A stretch of DNA of 64,000 nucleotides from Silene latifolia (lineage: Eukaryota; Streptophyta; Magnoliopsida; Caryophyllales; Caryophyllaceae), in assembly GCF_048544455.1 (NCBI RefSeq), contig NC_133526.1:5906001-5970000 (forward strand), in the 5' to 3' direction. The notes beneath the pieces were generated by a model that was not told the DNA's origin, did not search any database, and saw only the letters and a list, made by a program, of their open reading frames with translations. Both the position numbers and the translations under genes were made by a program. Positions 44,906 to 56,904 of this stretch are shown one piece after another (position 1 is the first letter of the stretch; each line of letters opens with the position of its first letter).

Positions 44906-46867
44906 TTAGTTATTACTATCAGTATCACAACTAAAATTCAAGCCTGGTTTCTTTGTCACTGGGTAATCGCCACATAAAGTTGTCCACGACTAAAAAACGG
45001 TTTTGAAAGATAGGTGCTGACTTGAGATAAAGATTGTCCTCAACTTTTATTTATCGTCATTGCAAACATCAATGGGAAGTTTGCCTCATATTGAAAAGTA
45101 TCAAGGACCTTGGATTTCGAATAAATAAGTGTTATTCGAGCAACGTGCACTATATCACCTTTGTGACTAGTAGTTAAAATCGTATATCTAATCACGCGAT
45201 ACCCTAAGTTGATCACAGTTAATCTAGTATATTATACAAACGACGTGATTGATCAATGTTCATGAGAAGCATCGCCGTAGCACTGACCTCTAGCCTTAAA
45301 TTGACGATCACAAGTTTTAAACTAGTTTGGGTTAGGAACACCTTCAGGGACTTTAACCTCAACTGATAATTCACAAGTTTAAGACTAATATGCGTTAAGA
45401 TCTTATGGTTATGAAACCATATATAGATCATGTTCGGCCAGTTTTAAAATGTTTAGATGAATTTTGACAACCTATTTTGCGTTAGGATTATGGTCATGAA
45501 ACCACATATATCATATCTGAATTTCTGACACATACTTTATGAGACAGTGAACGACGCAAAACAACCTAAAATACATAATTTAAAAATCGAAACCAAATTC
45601 GGTTTTAAAAACCCAATTTTTTTTTATGGTTATATTTGGTTATGGATCTATTTTAAAATGTATCCATAATTTATATGATAAAGTTATAAAAAAAATCTAC
45701 ATAAGATTAAAGAACATATATCCATAATTTATATGATAAAAGTTATAAAAATAATTTTTACATAAGATAAAGAAGTAGATAAGATATATAATTCATGGAT
45801 TGTAGACTAATTTTCTTTATTAGGATGAAATTAATCCGACTCATACCAATTCTTATGGACTTAATATCGCCTATATTGTTGTTCCATTTAATTCAATTCA
45901 GTTTAGTTCTATAAGATTCACTTTAATTCAACTATTTTCATCGAAAAATAACAAAACCTCAATCAAACCATAAATACAAAATAATTAAACAAGAAATTAC
46001 TTTTTCACATACGAATTTTTCTTTTTTCACATACATTTTTTTCCACAAAGTTTTCATATCATACCCTTCTCTTAAACACAATCCATATTCTTCCTTGACA
46101 TAATCAAAATTAACTCATATATACACATTTAGCCTAAAATCGAATATAATGAACTTGAATAATGGATTATAATTTCCCAATTAGTGAAGTAATTTTGCTT
46201 TTAACAATTATTAATACATCTTTTTAAAAAGTTTAGGTTTATGCATAACTATTATTGTTAATTCGCACAAAAAAAAATATTGTTAATTAGTGTTTGACAA
46301 AACGATAGAATTACAACAATTTTATTAGTTAAAATTTGGTTTGTGATTAAACGTGGCTTGAACTTAATCCACCAGTTGTCACTTAAATTCAAACTACACA
46401 TCTATTGATAATCTACACCAAATACTAAAAGTTGAAACACAAATTTACTTTTCGAACGTTCGAAAAAGGTTGTCGAACAATTGTTGTTTTTTTTTTTTTT
46501 TTTTTGAATATAAATTAGTGCGGGGGGTGAGAGAGGCTAACTGTAATACTCAGAGGACGGACGGATCAACGTCACCCTGATGACTGGATTGATTGGAGCA
46601 GTTGAACGGAGGTGGTGTTGGTGGTGAAGGTAGATAAGAGAGAAAAAAAATTTAATTGAAAGAACATAAGAAATACGATAAAAAAAGAAATATGATAAGG
46701 GTATAATTGAAAAAGACGTATGTGAAAGAGTAAAATTCGTACGTGAAAAAACACACCCAAACAAACATACAAGTATAACATAAACTCTCATTTGTGATGA
46801 GTTTGATGACGGATAAAATCTGTTAGGCCGCGAGACCGTCACAACTCACAAGCAAGACTTTATAAAA
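44906..46867. other. AT-rich intergenic DNA, nothing recognised
   Basis: A T-tract lies at about 46487-46505. Small direct repeats occur near 45660-45780 (TCCATAATTTATATGATAAA twice). No supported gene was seen. Confidence 0.45.
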
Positions 46868-47052
46868 ATGAAAACACAAATTCTCATTACAGATGGACAC
46901 TATATGTCTATAACTATAGACGGATAATGTCTCTCTCACAACTGAAAATGGGTATGCAAGTGGGTGTGAAATGAATACTCCACTTGGCCTCCCACTTTAA
47001 TTTTATAAGAGAGCCACATATTATATAGACGGATAGTGATCGTCGATACTCA
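46868..47052. mobile_element. MITE of the TATAGACGG family
   Basis: It starts AAATTCTCATTACAGATGGA, and the right side has ATATAGACGGATAGTGATCG. The ends are more diverged than at 33908. It lies just upstream of the membrin promoter. Confidence 0.5.
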
Positions 47053-47244
47053 GACGGAGCGAAAGTATAAAACCAATAATCTAAACCGACTCGAATCCAA
47101 ACTAAAATAACAACTAAACATATTGGAGCTCACCTCCCGCGGCCCCGCCTAGTAAGAAGACAAAGTTACCCCTACATCAACCGCAAAAGAGTCCGAAAGA
47201 GAGCGAACACACGCACTTGCTTCGTGAAATCGACACAGCAAACA

Positions 47245-50200
47245 ATGAACGGCGTCGTAATCGGCGGCGGCGGTGGCGCTCATGGCGTAGGCGGTGGGGG
47301 AACGACGTTATCGGAACTACACCAAAATGCGAAGAAACTACTAATGAAAATCAGAGTCTCACTCGAACGACTAGAGCGACTTGAATCATCGACCTCCGCC
47401 GGAGCCTCGGCTATGCCGGAATTAGGGTTTGAGATTAATAAGGACATTTCTCAGCTTCATTCTCTTTGTCTTGATATGGATCGCCTTTGGCGTTCCGTTG
47501 CGGTTAAATCACAGCGTGATCTCTGGAAAAGGTATCCGTTTTTTCTCGATTTTGGTTGATTTTAGGGTTTATATGTTGTGATTGTAGTTTGAATTTTGAT
47601 TTGTTGCTGTTCGATTAAGAATCTGAGTTTTAATGCGGAATTGTGATTACGTCTTGATTTCTGAGTTATAATATTAGGGCTTACAATTGTGATTATGATT
47701 GCGTTATTTTGATCATGCTTGATTTTATGATTTTTTGTGTTGTGATTATATATTGATTCTAGATTTGTTTCTGTTTGATTAAGGATCTTGTTGACGAGAG
47801 ATACGGGAGACTTAATACGGAATTGTGATAGTATCTTGATTGTTGAGTTATATTAGGGCCTGTGATTGTGATTGCATTATTTAGATTATGCTGGATATTA
47901 GGATTTCTGTGTTGTGATTGTATCGATTTTCGATTTGTGTGTGTGTGTTTGATTAAGGCTCTTGTTGCTGGAGATTTAATTCTGTGTGATATGGAGAATA
48001 CTGGAGTTTTGATTCGGAATTTCGATTGCATCTTGTTTTTTGAGGTATTTTAGGGATTTTGACTGCGTTATTTCTAAATAGGCTGTTGTTAGCTACTGTT
48101 GCGATTAGTTGATTGTGGTGTAGAAGATTGAGCTGAATAAGTAGTGCTGCTTGACAAGATTTGTATTTTAGGATTTCGAATAGGTGTTTATAGCTTTATA
48201 TGCCTAGTATTAAAGTAAGTGTAATTCTAAAATGAGTCGATTTATAGTTAGTTACTGGAGATCATGTTGTGTACATTGTATAGCCATCGGATGCTTAAGT
48301 AGGGATAATTCCTTACGAGTGTGATAGGAATTTGATCAACTTCAAATCCATATCTAGATGTTTGCCTGAACTTTGTTACATAACTTTTTTGGGGTTTGGG
48401 ATGCCATGTCGATTCTGTTATTCTCTTTCATTTATGTTTCATGGCTTAAGGCCAAACCATTGTGAACCATTGCGTCATTGGGATCTTCTTTCCTGTTCAT
48501 CTTAAAGAAATTTGTCAAAGTAGCAATATTTTGTTTTTGTAGATAAAGTTGTTGTTGTCTCATACTCAGGCAGGAGAAAGGAGTTAATGTTCAAGTGTGT
48601 GGATCTTAAACAAAACGCTTTCTCGTTTTTGTCATTCTCCTAGGGTTTGTAAGAGAAGTGTAATGGGTTGTATTTTAGGGATTTTGACCACGTTATTTCG
48701 AAATAGGCTGTTGTTAGCTAATAGCTACTATTGTGATTAGTTGATTGTGGTGTAGAAGATTGAGCTGAATAAGTAGTGCTGGTTCACAAGATTCGTATTT
48801 TAGCATTTCAAATAGGTGTTTATAGCTTTATAGCTTTATAAGCCTAGTATTAAAGTAAGTGTAATTCTAATTGAGTCGATTTCTAGTTAGATACATGTGG
48901 AGATCATGTTGTGTACATCGGATGCTTAAGTAGGCAGAATTCCTTACGAGTGTGATAGGAATTTGATCGACTTCAAATCCATATCTAGATGTTTGCCTGA
49001 ACTTTGTTACGTAACTTTTTTGGGGTTTGGGATGCCATTTCGATTCTGTTATTCTCTTTCATTTATGTTCCATAGCTTAAGGCCAAACCATTGTGAACCA
49101 TTGCGTCGTCATTGGGATCTTCTTTCCTGTTCATCCTAAAGAAATTTGTCAAAATAGCAATATTTTGTCTTTGTAGATAAAGTTGTTGTTGTCGCATACT
49201 CAGGCAGGAGAAAGGAGTTAATGTTCAAGTGTATGTGGATCTTAAACAAAACGCTTTCTCATTTTTGTCATTCTCCTAGGGTTTGTAAGAGAAGAGTAAC
49301 GGGTTGTATACTTTTATCGGATATTCTGACAAACTGTCCTATTTTATGGTTTATGCAGAAAGGTTGAGCAAATTGCTGAAGAAGCAGATTCACTGAAAGA
49401 AAGTTTAGAGAAATACTTCACGCGAAATCAAAGACGGATGCAGGAAGCTAAAGAGAGATCTGAGCTGCTTGGAAGAGCAGTAAGTAATCTCTTTATGATG
49501 TAGACTGAAGCTTCACACTAATATTTTTTACCCATTTGATTCTATTGTGGTTTCTTTAATGGCTGATGACATGGTTTAAAATATGCCAGAACGGGGAATC
49601 TTCACATGTTATGAGAATCTTTGATGATGAAACTCAAGCACTTCAGGCAGCTCGTAATTCTTCCAGAATGCTAGAAGAAGCGTACTCAACTGGGGTGGCC
49701 ATCCTTTCAAAATTTTCAGAGCAAAGGGAAAGCATGAAGGTATGTTTCTTGCGCTTTGTGGTTCACTTTACCTTAAGTGCATGCCAAATAAAATTCATAC
49801 AATAAGTGCCGCATTGAGGTGGGTTGACTCACATTTATTAATGTTTTTGTACTTTAATGCACATGAGTTACTGTTGAGCTTATAGCATATATGTATCAAT
49901 TTCGGAACTTATTTTGAATTGATGAAGCATATCCTCTCTCTGTCCACAATTGTTTGCACGCTTTGAAACATTGTGGTTCACAACTTTGTGACCCACTAAG
50001 CTGAGAGCTTGCAAACAGTTTGGGACAACGAGAGACTGATACGACTATACGATTGATCGATCACATATGTTATAACTGAGGACAGCTGTGATTTGTGTAG
50101 ATTTTGTTTTTCGGTTTAAATAGAACTGGTTCGATGCCACTTTCAGTTTTAGTAGGCTCTTGAATCTTTGTTTAATGTTTATTCATCATCTTAGATCGTA

Positions 50201-51254
50201 GGAGTTAGGCCCTCTCTGGTATTTATAGGCTTTACAGAACTGGTTTGATGCCACTTTCAGTTTTAGTAGGCTCTTGAATCTTTGTTTAATGTTTATTCAT
50301 CATCTTAGATCTTAGGAGTTAGGCCCTCTCTGGTATTTATAGGCTTTACAGATTATCGTTTCCAAGTTCCGTCAAATACTTTGTTTTAGCTTTTTGAAGG
50401 AAGGTTAAAATAGCATGTTCTACTTGTAAATTTCCCATGGTAGAAGGCATCCCCCATGGTAGAAGGCATCCCCCAAGACCTTGTGATTGGAAGTTCTTAT
50501 GAGCCGAAATTTTCCATACAAATGAATGAAATCATAAGATGTAGTTCTTTTGTGAATAATTACCTTGTGGCTCGATCAGATTGTAAAGGTGGCTGGTGAT
50601 ACACAGTTTGAGAACGGTTAGATAGTTTTGCTTATTTAGTTCGTTGTGTACTTTGGAGCCTTCTTTTTATTGTGACTTGTGAGATTTGAGACAACAACAA
50701 TATTATCGTAGTGTCTCAAGGGCTCTGTGAATGTTAGGGTAAGGGGTGGTTAAATACCGCAGCCTTACTTTTGCGATTAGGCAATTTCCAGGATGACCTA
50801 AAATGAAACAAATTCAGAATTTTTTTCTCAGCAAATAACTTCAAGCAATAAGTGAGACACGACTTCTAGGTTTGCCCTGATCTATCCTTGACGTGTGCTT
50901 GTGCTACAAAGAATGCTGTTTTCTGCATCTATAGTTTATTAACGAGGCAAGGATAGATATGAAAGTGTGTGGGTTGTGTGGTTGAATAAAGCAAAAAGAC
51001 ACTATTTTGACTGCTTTTGCTTTTGTTGACAAGTAACCAACAATAAGGTGGGGATAGTGAAGCTGATTCTCTAAATGTTGGCATTTTTGCAGAGTGCACA
51101 TCGGAAATTACTTGACGTCTTGAATACAATGGGACTCTCCAACTCAGTACTAAGATTGATAGAAAGGCGGAACCGCGTTGATACATGGATCAAATATACT
51201 GGAATGGTTCTCACTTTCATCGTCTTGATTATGATGTGGAAGTGGAAACACTGA
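47245..51254 (+). CDS. MEMB: Membrin, Golgi Qb-SNARE, 239 aa, four exons
   Basis: Exons are 47245-47531, 49359-49479, 49590-49739 and 51093-51254, all GT/AG and in phase (2, 0, 0), ending in TGA. After a Gly-rich N-terminus comes the membrin/Bos1 region: MDRLWRSVAVKSQRDLWKRK, then SLEKYFTRNQRRMQEAKERS and a heptad-rich SNARE motif through SGVAILSKFSEQRESMKSAH. The C-terminal part VLNTMGLSNSVLRLIERRNR is followed by a single membrane anchor (YTGMVLTFIVLIMMWKWKH), making it tail-anchored. Membrins act in ER-to-Golgi and intra-Golgi vesicle fusion with syntaxin-5-type, Bet1-type and R-SNARE partners. The ATG at 47245 was chosen over an in-frame GTG at 47224. Intron 1 is about 1.8 kb and contains a tandem duplication; intron 3 contains a Stowaway-like MITE and a 115-bp duplication. 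Confidence 0.94.
48051..49310 (+). repeat. Two-copy tandem duplication of about 625 bp in membrin intron 1
   Basis: Copy 1 begins near 48051 (TAGGGATTTTGACTGCGTTA) and copy 2 near 48675 (TAGGGATTTTGACCACGTTA). Both run through GTTGATTGTGGTGTAGAAG and GGCAGGAGAAAGGAGTTAAT to TTTGTAAGAGAAG. A few percent divergence separates them. Confidence 0.88.
49934..50033. mobile_element. Stowaway-like MITE in membrin intron 3
   Basis: The left end CTCTCTCTGTCCACAATTGT and the inverse of the right end (GTTTGGGACAACGAGAG) match. Flanking TA is not clear. Confidence 0.65.
50122..50351 (+). repeat. 115-bp tandem duplication in membrin intron 3
   Basis: Two nearly identical copies start AGAACTGGTTCGATGCCAC / AGAACTGGTTTGATGCCAC and end TATAGGCTTTAC. 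A smaller duplication of GGTAGAAGGCATCCCCCAT follows near 50436. Confidence 0.85.
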
Positions 51255-53707
51255 ACACGAGCCGTATAATGTAGTATTGATTGGACACAAGTCACAACAC
51301 AATATCTAGAGCCTTGCACTATTAGTTACCAGAAACATTTTGAATGTATCGTTTGATACTCAGCATAGTCAGTAGTGTCAGTATTGTGCATAGGCATACT
51401 CTTGGTCGTCACTCTATTTGTGTATCGTAAATATCACAGCTGTGACAGATGAGGGATTACATCCGAAGAAAGTGTGTTTTTTGGTAGAATTAATTCTGTA
51501 ATGCATGCTTTTGACAATTTAAGAACCCTTTTGAGCCATACGCTATGTGTTAACTTGCATACTGGTGAATGTAAGTCTAGTGTGCTCCTTTGTGCCTAGA
51601 CTGCCTACTTCTTTTGCGGAGTGTATGGTCGGTTCAGTAGCCAGTGGCCGATGACTTGTGAACAACCTTATCTGTTAACTTGCATGCTGTTACGTACTTG
51701 CGTGTTTACTTTTACATGAATTTCTGCAATTTAAATGATTGATTGTACATCTGCGGCTGGAGACGCCAATATACCGTTTTTCTGGTTTAAAATGCAAGCC
51801 ACCTTATCTCCTATAGTTGAACATCTATATTCCCATTTTATAAATGAATTGAGTTGAAGTTGGGTTATGATCGTATCTTCAAGTTCGAAAAGTTACCTGT
51901 CAGTTTGGTTAGGTGAACTCGGGTTTGCATGCCGTGAAACTACAACGCTACACCCCGCTTCTTTTTGACCAAAAAAAAAAAAAAAACAAGAGTCCAATTG
52001 ATCAGAGATTTTAAACTTTAATTCATCGGGTTTTTCTTTCACATCATCGTTATGAAAATTCGAGACCTACGTTTAATATTTTCGCCAACTTTAGTTAATG
52101 ATATACATTTTCACTTTTCTTTTTCTTTCATTTTCACTTTTGGTTTATTTGCGTTGGTCAATACTTTACTTTCGTTTTTCTTTGATGAGTTTTACATTAA
52201 GTGGTGGAATTTTGAGATAAATGGTTAGAGTCAAGGTAAAGTTTTGATAAATGTCGGCCAGTGATGAAATTGCCAAGGAAAAGTCTTATATGTGCATTGT
52301 TAATAGCTATTCCATTGAAACATTAGTGGTTTTCTTCAATGGTTGGTCAGAGGGTAATATCCGTCTTAAGATTAAAACAAATCAAATAAAACCTACTTTA
52401 ATTAGGAAATGAAGGGAGAATTACTTAATACTCGCAAAATGATGATACGATTATATGATTTTATTTATGTTTGAGATAAGACTTAAGAGTGGAGGTCCAA
52501 ACTAGTCCAGCCCCAACTCCCAAGACAATACAATAATGATATATCGAGATTCTCCATGATTATGAGATAAAATGACGGTTACTCCATTCATCAAATGTTG
52601 TTCATTAACAGTTGTTAATAGTTTAAATTACTTGTAATACAATAATAAAGATCATTAATAATGAGTTTAAGTAACTCCATACTCTAATAAACTTTAACTT
52701 CATCATTTTTTTCTCGATTCAATGTTTACTTCAATCACTTGTGCATGCTCTTAGACAAATAGAATAACAAAAAAAAAACGTTGGTAAGGTGTACCACTAC
52801 TAAGTACTAACATCTTTTTTTTTTTTTTTTGATAAGGCAATAACTCGTTTTTCTAATTTTATTTTATGTTTTGAACTATAAATTATTCGGGTTCGAAGAT
52901 AATGATTGAGTAAATGGCAAGACTAACGCGTGACTTAGACCTTAGTGGATCAATTTGTGATACTCAATAGTCATTTCAATGTTATAATCAACATTATGAG
53001 GTAAACTCACTTGAAAAGAAAGAAAGAAAGAAAAATGATAAATAACTGTAGAAACTGGAAAAACTATTGGCAGCATCAACAACGTTCCTCATGCGCCACT
53101 CTTTTTAACTTGGACCAACCACATTTTGTCACATTGCCATTCTCATACCACCCTTCACTTCATGACTTATTGACTTATGACATAGGGTAGACTTTGTTGT
53201 TTTAGGGCAAGTCATTGTCTTATTTTAGACTTTAAATAGTCAAACATACCCTTATTTTCTTTTGATGTAAAAAAGTTAGAAAGACGATTTTAATGTTGAC
53301 GGGATTTAAATTTGAACACAATGGTGTTGTAGGTGTTATGTTTTATGGTAATTAGTTTTTCAATAGTGGTTACATTTGACTGTAAAATGGTTATAAAATT
53401 CTGTTTTATTACTTCAGACTAAATAGTTAGTCTGAACTCTAAAGCAAGACCAAGTGAGCAACTGTAGAAATAAAATTTAAGTCATATCTTAAATAACAAA
53501 TTTGTAAATAAGACCGATTATGATACAATTGAATATAGATTTACAAGCTTATTATCTCCATTTTTTATGAATTTGAGTTTGACTTGTTCTGTATTACTAT
53601 TTTTTTTCCTTCTTTTAACAAATATGGCTAACTTTATTATACATATAAACGGAATAATATTGTTATATTCCTATTATATACCCTCTTAGATTGCATCCCT
53701 CTACTAC
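51255..53707. other. Intergenic DNA downstream of membrin, nothing recognised
   Basis: The membrin 3' UTR probably reaches about 51550. The rest is AT-rich with short A or T runs and no supported gene or transposon. Confidence 0.45.
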
Positions 53708-53710
53708 TAA

Positions 53711-54024
53711 GGCCTCGTTTGGTTGCCCCTTCTAAATCATGGGAGTTCTAAAATCCCATGAATTAGAAAATTGCAACTTGTTTGGTTGCTCATTTTTTGC
53801 CATGATGTAGGAATTCTATTTTCCAAAGAGTTTCAAACTCCTCCATAATGGAGGAGTTGGATTACCTAGCCCCCCTAGGTAATTGCAATCTCCCGTGTAA
53901 TTGAACTCCTACATCAGGAACCAAACGGATTTAGCTAATTCACGTGAATTTAATGTGGGAACTTAAATCCCATGAATTCGATATTCCGATAGAATTGTAT
54001 TCCAACGGGCAACCAAATGAGGCC
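53711..54024. mobile_element. Tourist-like MITE (PIF/Harbinger), 314 bp
   Basis: The ends GGCCTCGTTTGGTTGCCC and GGGCAACCAAATGAGGCC are inverted copies. They are flanked by TAA at 53708-53710 and 54025-54027. Confidence 0.9.
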
Positions 54025-54445
54025 TAAGAGAATAAAAATTCTCTTAATTTTTCCTCCAAAAAGCATCTAGCCAAATAATCTAATAAATAAAATTTTCTTC
54101 CATTACATTATTATCTTTTCAATGAATATATTTTTATAAATAAACTCTAATTTTTTAAATAAATTCGTAATTATGATTTTTTCATTAAAATAAAATAAAT
54201 TGATATTAAACTATAAAGTATAAATTGCTAAATTTTTCAGTAATGTAATAATTATTACTGTAGAGAATAACTTGACACATGCTTACTATTAGCTTCGTGA
54301 CAAAAAATATTCACTAAAAAAAATTCACAAGTTAACTAATTTTTTTTTATTAGTTTTCCATTTCATTTTTTTGTTTCATATCAAAATACAATTGAGTAAA
54401 CTCATAAATATTAATGAGGTGCAAATTTAAAAAGTATATAAATCA

Positions 54446-54810
54446 TCCTATATATTAAGATAATACAACTTCTCTAAAATTTTCCCTACAAAGTGCTCAA
54501 ACTTATGTATGAAAACAAATTAGATTTTCATTTATTAAACTAATTTTCCATTTAAAATAATCTATACATAAAAACTGTATCTCCTATTATTAACTTCATG
54601 ACGAAAAAAGATTTTTTTTAAAATAATTTGATGTAATTAAAAATTTTCATAAGAAAACACAATTCATGGAATCATCCAATTATTTTGATTAATTTTAATA
54701 TTAGTTATTTTTTATAAAAATTTATGAGATATAAATCTAAAATCTATAACTAATACACTAAAAATTAAAATACCGATATTTACCACGCATTTGTGCGGGA
54801 TCTACACTAG
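54446..54810 (+). mobile_element. Small non-autonomous Helitron H5
   Basis: The 3' end at 54783-54810 has an imperfect hairpin (CCACGCATTTGTGCGGG), seven bases, then CTAG and T. The likely 5' end is TCCTATATATTAAGATAATA after an A at 54445. Only about 365 bp lie between. The 5' end is a plausible but unproven choice. Confidence 0.6.
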
Positions 54811-55769
54811 TTTTACTTAACAAAACTAATCAGTCGTAAATGACTTAATACCAAGTAACCAAACTGTGTCTTAACCATCCTGAAAATAGAATGTAATTAA
54901 AACGAAATCTACTCGGCCTAATTGAAAAAACCCAAAAATAACTAAAATCACTTGAAGTAATTTCTCACTAAGGCTCTGTTTGACAGTACATTTCAGATAT
55001 CTTATTTTGGTCAAAGTAGCGTACTTGACTAAAATTTCAGATAGCTCATATTTTTACACGTGTTTGGCAAGTAATTTATTTGTCCAAATAAGTTACCTGA
55101 AATGAAATGCTATATTATATCCTTTTACATTTTACCAAAATAAGCTGTCTTTCCAGTTAATTTGCCAAAATATTTTTTTATATAATGAGTTAACTTCTCA
55201 GCTCCTAATATTTAGTTTTCAGATATCTTTTTAAGTTTAGCTACATTTTCAGCTAATCTACATAGTATAAAAGATGGGTTCTTTAAAGGATTCCTATTGG
55301 CTGTTACAATTTTTTTTTTCTTTTTTTTCTGACGTGGGGACCGTCATGATCTCTACATAATTAATTACACTCTTCTTTACCATCTTAATTTTATTTACTT
55401 AAGATTACATTTACACAAAATCATACATTATACAATTACACATTAATAAATTACAATTACGAAAAATTAATAAAATTTTCAAATAATCGTCCTCCTACTT
55501 CTAACCTGAACAAATAAAATGTGAACAATGCATATTGATTAATCATCCGGAATGAGTAGTTAAATTCATTGTGTAAAAAAAAAAAATCAGTATAACTATT
55601 ATATTCCAACATCACAAATACAGAGTATATTATTTCTTAACATTTTAACAATCAAATATATTGATATGTCATTTTTTAAATTTTCGTACATAAACAATAT
55701 AGTAGAGGTAGATAAAAAAATTCGTAGAAAATAGATTACTCCGTAAGAGAGTTTTTTTTTTTTTTTTTT
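54811..55769. other. AT-rich intergenic DNA with decayed repeats
   Basis: A sequence starting AAGGCTCTGTTTGACAGTAC (about 54970) resembles a MITE end but no partner was found. T-tracts lie near 55310-55330 and 55751-55770. No gene was seen. Confidence 0.4.
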
Positions 55770-55770
55770 T

Positions 55771-56696
55771 AAATCGAAAGGGTTTTTTGTCAGAAACTAC
55801 CTTTTATTTAGGGTCATTTGTGAACAACTACCTTTCATTTTATTTTTTGCTTTTAACTACCTTTCATTTCTTCATTTTGCGAAAGACTACCAAAAATCCA
55901 CTTACGGCGAAAAAAAGTCAATTTTCCGGCGTTGACTTGCTCTTTTCTCCCTTTTTCACATACATAACCCATATTTCTCCCTTTGTTCACCCAACAAAAT
56001 CCGAAAAAGCTCCTCTCGATGCCCAACACCTTATCAAAGGTTTGTTCCAAGTAATATCAACACATCGACCATCTCAATCTCCATCTTCATCTCCGTCGTC
56101 ACCTCTACTACCACTTATACCTTCGCCCTTACATTTCAACAACCTTATAGGCTACTCATTATTCATCAACCTACTGTCCATCTAAGTCATATTAAAGTAC
56201 CTTCTTTCTCTCTTCATGGTAAGATGATGGGTATACGAAAGCTAATGAGATAGTAGTACATAAGTGATCCTAAGAGTAAATCCATGATTATTTTCAAATA
56301 GTTAACACTAGGAGTTAATTTTGCCAACAAAGCCATAATAGATCATTGTTGTTGAAGAATTATTTACAATGTTAAGATTAATATTAATGATGATTTTGTT
56401 TCGGTGATTAGGACTTTGATTCGGGTAAGAGATAGACAAATTGAGGCGATTAATGTCGGGTTTAATCAATCTTTATCATCGATTATTTGGGTTATGAATT
56501 AAAGAGTTAGATTCAACATGAAATGATAAGTAATGCCGGAAAGTTGACTTTTTTTTCACTGGAAGTGGATTTTTGGTAGTCTTTCACAAAATGAAGAAAT
56601 GAAAGGTAGTTGAAAGCCAAAAATAAAATGAAAGATAGTTGTTCACAAATGACCTTAAATAAAAGGTAGTTTCTGACAAAAAAACCCAAATCGAAA
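55771..56696. mobile_element. Mutator-like element with 155-bp inverted repeats, 908 bp
   Basis: The body runs 55780-56687. The terminal inverted repeats (about 55780-55935 and 56537-56687) start GGGTTTTTTGTCAGAAAC and are about 90 percent alike. The 9-bp word AAATCGAAA flanks it at 55771-55779 and 56688-56696. Long inverted repeats and a 9-bp duplication define Mutator-like elements. The 600-bp interior is not repeat-like and has no transposase; a 132-codon frame that starts in the left repeat is probably chance. Confidence 0.93.
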
Positions 56697-56904
56697 ATAT
56701 ATAAACTTTAAAATAAATGAAAGCAAATATAAAAAGAACTAAATATAACATAACCAGAATAATACAAGTAGATTTGAAAAAGTTCCCATTCCAAATCAAA
56801 AAAAATATAAACTTTAAAATAAATGCAAAGAAATATAAAAAGGAGGAAATATAAGTTTCGTATCATACTTACAAGAAATTCTTCCGATTATTCACTTTAA
56901 TTAG

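Noticed and set aside
47224-47244. Upstream GTG start for membrin
   Set aside because: Plant nuclear genes use ATG; the first ATG in frame is at 47245.
55787-56185. 132-codon frame in the Mutator element
   Set aside because: It begins inside the terminal inverted repeat and has no family match I can recall. It is kept only as a possible captured piece.
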